This document shows positions 61,620 through 64,000 of a stretch of DNA of 64,000 nt, one piece after another. This DNA is from Demequina sediminicola (GTDB lineage Bacteria > Actinomycetota > Actinomycetes > Actinomycetales > Demequinaceae). How positions within the stretch are numbered: position 1 is the first letter of the stretch; every line of letters begins with the position of its first letter. The notes below the pieces were generated by a model. The model worked only from the letters and a program-made list of their open reading frames with translations, had not been told where the DNA came from and searched no databases. The stretch lies in NCBI RefSeq assembly GCF_000975055.1, contig NZ_BBRB01000006.1, forward strand, positions 46,090-110,089, given 5' to 3'. A program made the translations under genes and the position numbers.

Positions 61620-63863
61620 ATGACGGACGCACGGCCCTCAACGGCCTCGTTGGGCCCACTGGCCTTCTTCAGGCGTGGAACTCCGCGCCCCCCACAGCCG
61701 CTTGACCCGGTGCTCGATGAGTACCGCAAGATGTACCCCAAGGGCAAGACGGGGCTCATTGAACGCGCCTATATCGTTGCTGAACGTGCCCACCGAGGCC
61801 AGTCACGCAAGAGCGGCGAGCCGTACATCACGCACCCGTTGGCGGTCGCGGAGATCATCGCGCAGATGGGCCTTCCCGACACCGTCATTGCTGCGGCGCT
61901 GCTTCACGATGTGGTGGAGGACACCGAGTTCCCGCTCGACACGTTACGGGCAGACTTTGGCGATGAGGTTGCCGCCTTCGTTGATGGCGTGACGAAGCTC
62001 GACAAGGTGACGTATGGCGACGACGCCCAGGCTGAGACTGTCCGCAAGATGGTCGTCGCGATGGCCAAGGACATTCGTGTCTTGCTGTTGAAGCTTGCTG
62101 ACCGGCTCCACAACGCCCGCACGTGGAAGTACGTCCCTGTGGAGTCTGCGCGGCGCAAGGCGCAAGAGACACTCGAAATCTATGCGCCGCTCGCGCATCG
62201 CATGGGCCTCAACGCGATCAAGTGGGAACTGGAGGATCTGTCGTTCAAGACGCTCTATCCCAAGATCTATCAAGAGATCGTTGATGTGGTCGCCGAGCGC
62301 GCACCTGAGCGCGAAAAGCACCTTGCCGAGATCCGCAAGGAGATCGAAGTCGAGCTCCGTCAGATGAAGATCAAGGGCGAGATCACTGGTCGGCCCAAGC
62401 ACTATTACTCGGTGTATCAGAAGATGATCGTCCGAGGTCGCGACCTTGCCGAGATCTATGACTTGGTCGGCGTGCGCATCCTCGTCTCCAGTGTCCGTGA
62501 CTGCTACGCCGTCCTCGGTGCGATGCACGCGAAGTACCAGCCTGTTCCTGGCCGCTTCAAGGACTACATCGCGATGCCCAAGTTCAACCTGTATCAGTCG
62601 CTCCACACCACAGTGATTGGGCCCTCAGGAAAGCCCGTCGAGCTCCAGATCCGCACTCGCGAGATGCACCGCCGTGCAGAATATGGTCTCGCATCACACT
62701 GGCGCTACAAGGAGAACTCCCGCAGCACTGAGGCCTCGGACATGGGCTGGCTGCGCCAGATCGCTGACTGGCAGCAGGAGACCGCGGATCCCACTGACTT
62801 CCTCGACTCGCTCCGTGGAGAGATCTCTCGCGCCGAGGTGTACGTCTTCACCCCTCGTGGGCGCTTGCTGGCTCTCCCACAGGGTGCGACTCCCGTGGAC
62901 TTTGCCTACGCGGTTCACACGGAAGTGGGTCACAAGACCATCGGAGCGAAGGTCAACGGTCGCCTCGTGCCGCTGGATTCAACTCTTGATAACGGTGACA
63001 CTGTCGAGGTTCTGACGACCTCCGATGAGAATGCGCATCCAAAGCGTGACTGGCTCGATTTTGTGCAGTCGACGCGCGCGCGAAACAAGATTCGTCAGTG
63101 GTTCCTGCGCGAACGCCGTGAGGAGTCCATTGAGACTGGGCGCGACATGCTTGCGCGCGCGATCCGGCGTCAGCATCTGCCTATGCAGCGTCTCATGAGC
63201 AAGTCCACGTTGCTTGCGCTCGCCAAGGAGATGCATTACGACGACGTGGACGCGTTGTATGCGGCGATTGGCGAGCACAAAGAGCAAGCCAGCGACGTTG
63301 TCTCCAGGATGGTCGAGGCCGTTGGTGGCGACGAGGGTGCTGACGAGGACGTTACGGAGATTACCCGGCCGGGGACGTCTGCCATTCGCACTCGCCGTGG
63401 TGATCCTGGGATTTCGGTCCACGGCTTGTCCGACGTCGTGGTGAAGCTCGCGAAGTGTTGCACGCCGGTTCCGGGTGACCCGGTGCAGGGTTTTGTGACT
63501 CGGGGGAGCGGCGTCAGTGTGCACCGTGCCGACTGCCTCAACCTCGCGGCGCTGAGCGATCAACAAGAGCGCTACATCGATGTGCAATGGACGGGTTCTT
63601 CCGATGCTGCGTTCCTGGTGCAGATAGAGGTCGAGGCTCTTGATCGCAACCGTTTGCTCAGCGACGTCGTCAAAGCTCTCGCCGACTACCACGTCAATAT
63701 TTTGGGCGCGAATGTCTCGACAAACCGCGACCGCGTTGCGTTGAACACGTTCACGTTTGAGATGGCGGATCCATCGCACCTTGGCGCAGTTCTGGCGGCT
63801 ATCCGCAAGATTGATGGCGTCTACGACGCCCGCCGTGTCACGGGAACAAAACGCTCGTCCTAG
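61620..63863 (+). CDS. relA: Bifunctional (p)ppGpp synthetase/hydrolase RelA/SpoT
   Basis: 747 residues. HD hydrolase: ITHPLAVAEIIAQMG near residue 67 and AALLHDVVEDTEFPLDTL near 90 with an intact HDxxED motif. Synthetase: KHYYSVYQKMIVRG near 260, YDLVGVRILV, FNLYQSLHTTVIGPSGKPV near 322 and ELQIRTREMHRRAEYGLASH. TGS near 400-460, zinc-finger-like CCTPVPGD near 620, C-terminal ACT domain. Both activities are expected. GGGAGG precedes the ATG. Confidence 0.97.
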   Translation: MTDARPSTASLGPLAFFRRGTPRPPQPLDPVLDEYRKMYPKGKTGLIERAYIVAERAHRGQSRKSGEPYITHPLAVAEIIAQMGLPDTVIAAALLHDVVEDTEFPLDTLRADFGDEVAAFVDGVTKLDKVTYGDDAQAETVRKMVVAMAKDIRVLLLKLADRLHNARTWKYVPVESARRKAQETLEIYAPLAHRMGLNAIKWELEDLSFKTLYPKIYQEIVDVVAERAPEREKHLAEIRKEIEVELRQMKIKGEITGRPKHYYSVYQKMIVRGRDLAEIYDLVGVRILVSSVRDCYAVLGAMHAKYQPVPGRFKDYIAMPKFNLYQSLHTTVIGPSGKPVELQIRTREMHRRAEYGLASHWRYKENSRSTEASDMGWLRQIADWQQETADPTDFLDSLRGEISRAEVYVFTPRGRLLALPQGATPVDFAYAVHTEVGHKTIGAKVNGRLVPLDSTLDNGDTVEVLTTSDENAHPKRDWLDFVQSTRARNKIRQWFLRERREESIETGRDMLARAIRRQHLPMQRLMSKSTLLALAKEMHYDDVDALYAAIGEHKEQASDVVSRMVEAVGGDEGADEDVTEITRPGTSAIRTRRGDPGISVHGLSDVVVKLAKCCTPVPGDPVQGFVTRGSGVSVHRADCLNLAALSDQQERYIDVQWTGSSDAAFLVQIEVEALDRNRLLSDVVKALADYHVNILGANVSTNRDRVALNTFTFEMADPSHLGAVLAAIRKIDGVYDARRVTGTKRSS

Positions 63864-63951
63864 CGACCGTTCCTTACTTCGCCCTTCATTCGCACGGGCA
63901 ACGGCGGGAGCTGGGTTGTGTTTGCGCCAAGGGATCGTGCTACCCGTCTAA

Positions 63952-63985
63952 GTCATTGGTCTGAGCATATGTCATTGGCCTGAGC
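63952..63985 (+). repeat. Two tandem copies of a 15-base repeat at the window edge
   Basis: GTCATTGGTCTGAGC (63952-63966) and GTCATTGGCCTGAGC (63971-63985), one mismatch, 19-base period. Whether more copies follow is hidden by the window end. Confidence 0.55.
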
Positions 63986-64000
63986 GATCCAAGAGGTAGG

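Overview
This is a chromosomal window from a moderately high-GC actinobacterium. The phosphatidylinositol-mannoside block (thrS, HIT hydrolase, pgsA, acyltransferase, pimA), a SepH homologue, the DUF3000, DUF3710, DUF3159, DUF4192 and DUF4193 families, SigR- and SOS-type motifs of actinobacterial form, and the order rpoD - parE - parC all point to Actinomycetota. Gene content fits Micrococcales best (inference). Almost everything is core genome; I see no prophage, CRISPR array or insertion sequence.

Layout. 1-19 kb: DUF4192 gene, principal sigma factor rpoD, an AGCS amino-acid symporter, small membrane and GNAT proteins, topoisomerase IV (parE and, on the other strand, parC), a ThrE-type exporter, PEP carboxylase, a nucleotide-pyrophosphatase-like gene, sepH and an inositol-phosphatase gene. 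19-34 kb: DUF4193, dut, DUF3710, an OB-fold gene and DUF3159, two TrkA-type potassium gatekeepers beside a KimA-type potassium permease that is broken by a frameshift, a TrmA-like RNA methyltransferase, aconitase, dxs, a ribonuclease D-like gene, DUF3000 and gnd. 34-46 kb is the most variable part: zapE, treZ/treY, pabC/pabB, seven tRNA genes including a duplicated Gly-Cys-Val triplet, a TetR regulator with its operator and target, a tiny antitoxin-like gene and an APH-like kinase. 46-64 kb: the PIM block, pyridoxal phosphate synthase pdxS/pdxT with a NUDIX gene between them, a SatD-like regulator with a small membrane partner, yebC, ruvC-ruvA-ruvB, secD-secF and relA.

How genes work together. 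TrkA1, TrkA2 and KimA make one potassium-homeostasis locus. thrS to pimA is a tightly packed run leading to PIM synthesis. ParE and ParC together form topoisomerase IV. PdxS and PdxT form PLP synthase. RuvA, RuvB and RuvC form the Holliday-junction machinery, with a LexA-type box in front of ruvAB only. SecD and SecF form the Sec accessory complex.

The most unusual signals are non-coding. (1) A previously unlabelled dispersed element of about 96 bp occurs three times between 39.8 and 45.1 kb, with four sequence boxes held at nearly fixed spacing and terminal inverted repeats. (2) A 28-bp-period array of TCAAG/CTTGA palindromes covers the promoter of the SatD-like gene, whose transcript looks leaderless. 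(3) Two SigR-type promoter motifs precede rpoD, whose best-supported start is an ACG codon. (4) The octamer GCCGATGC is strongly over-represented across the window.
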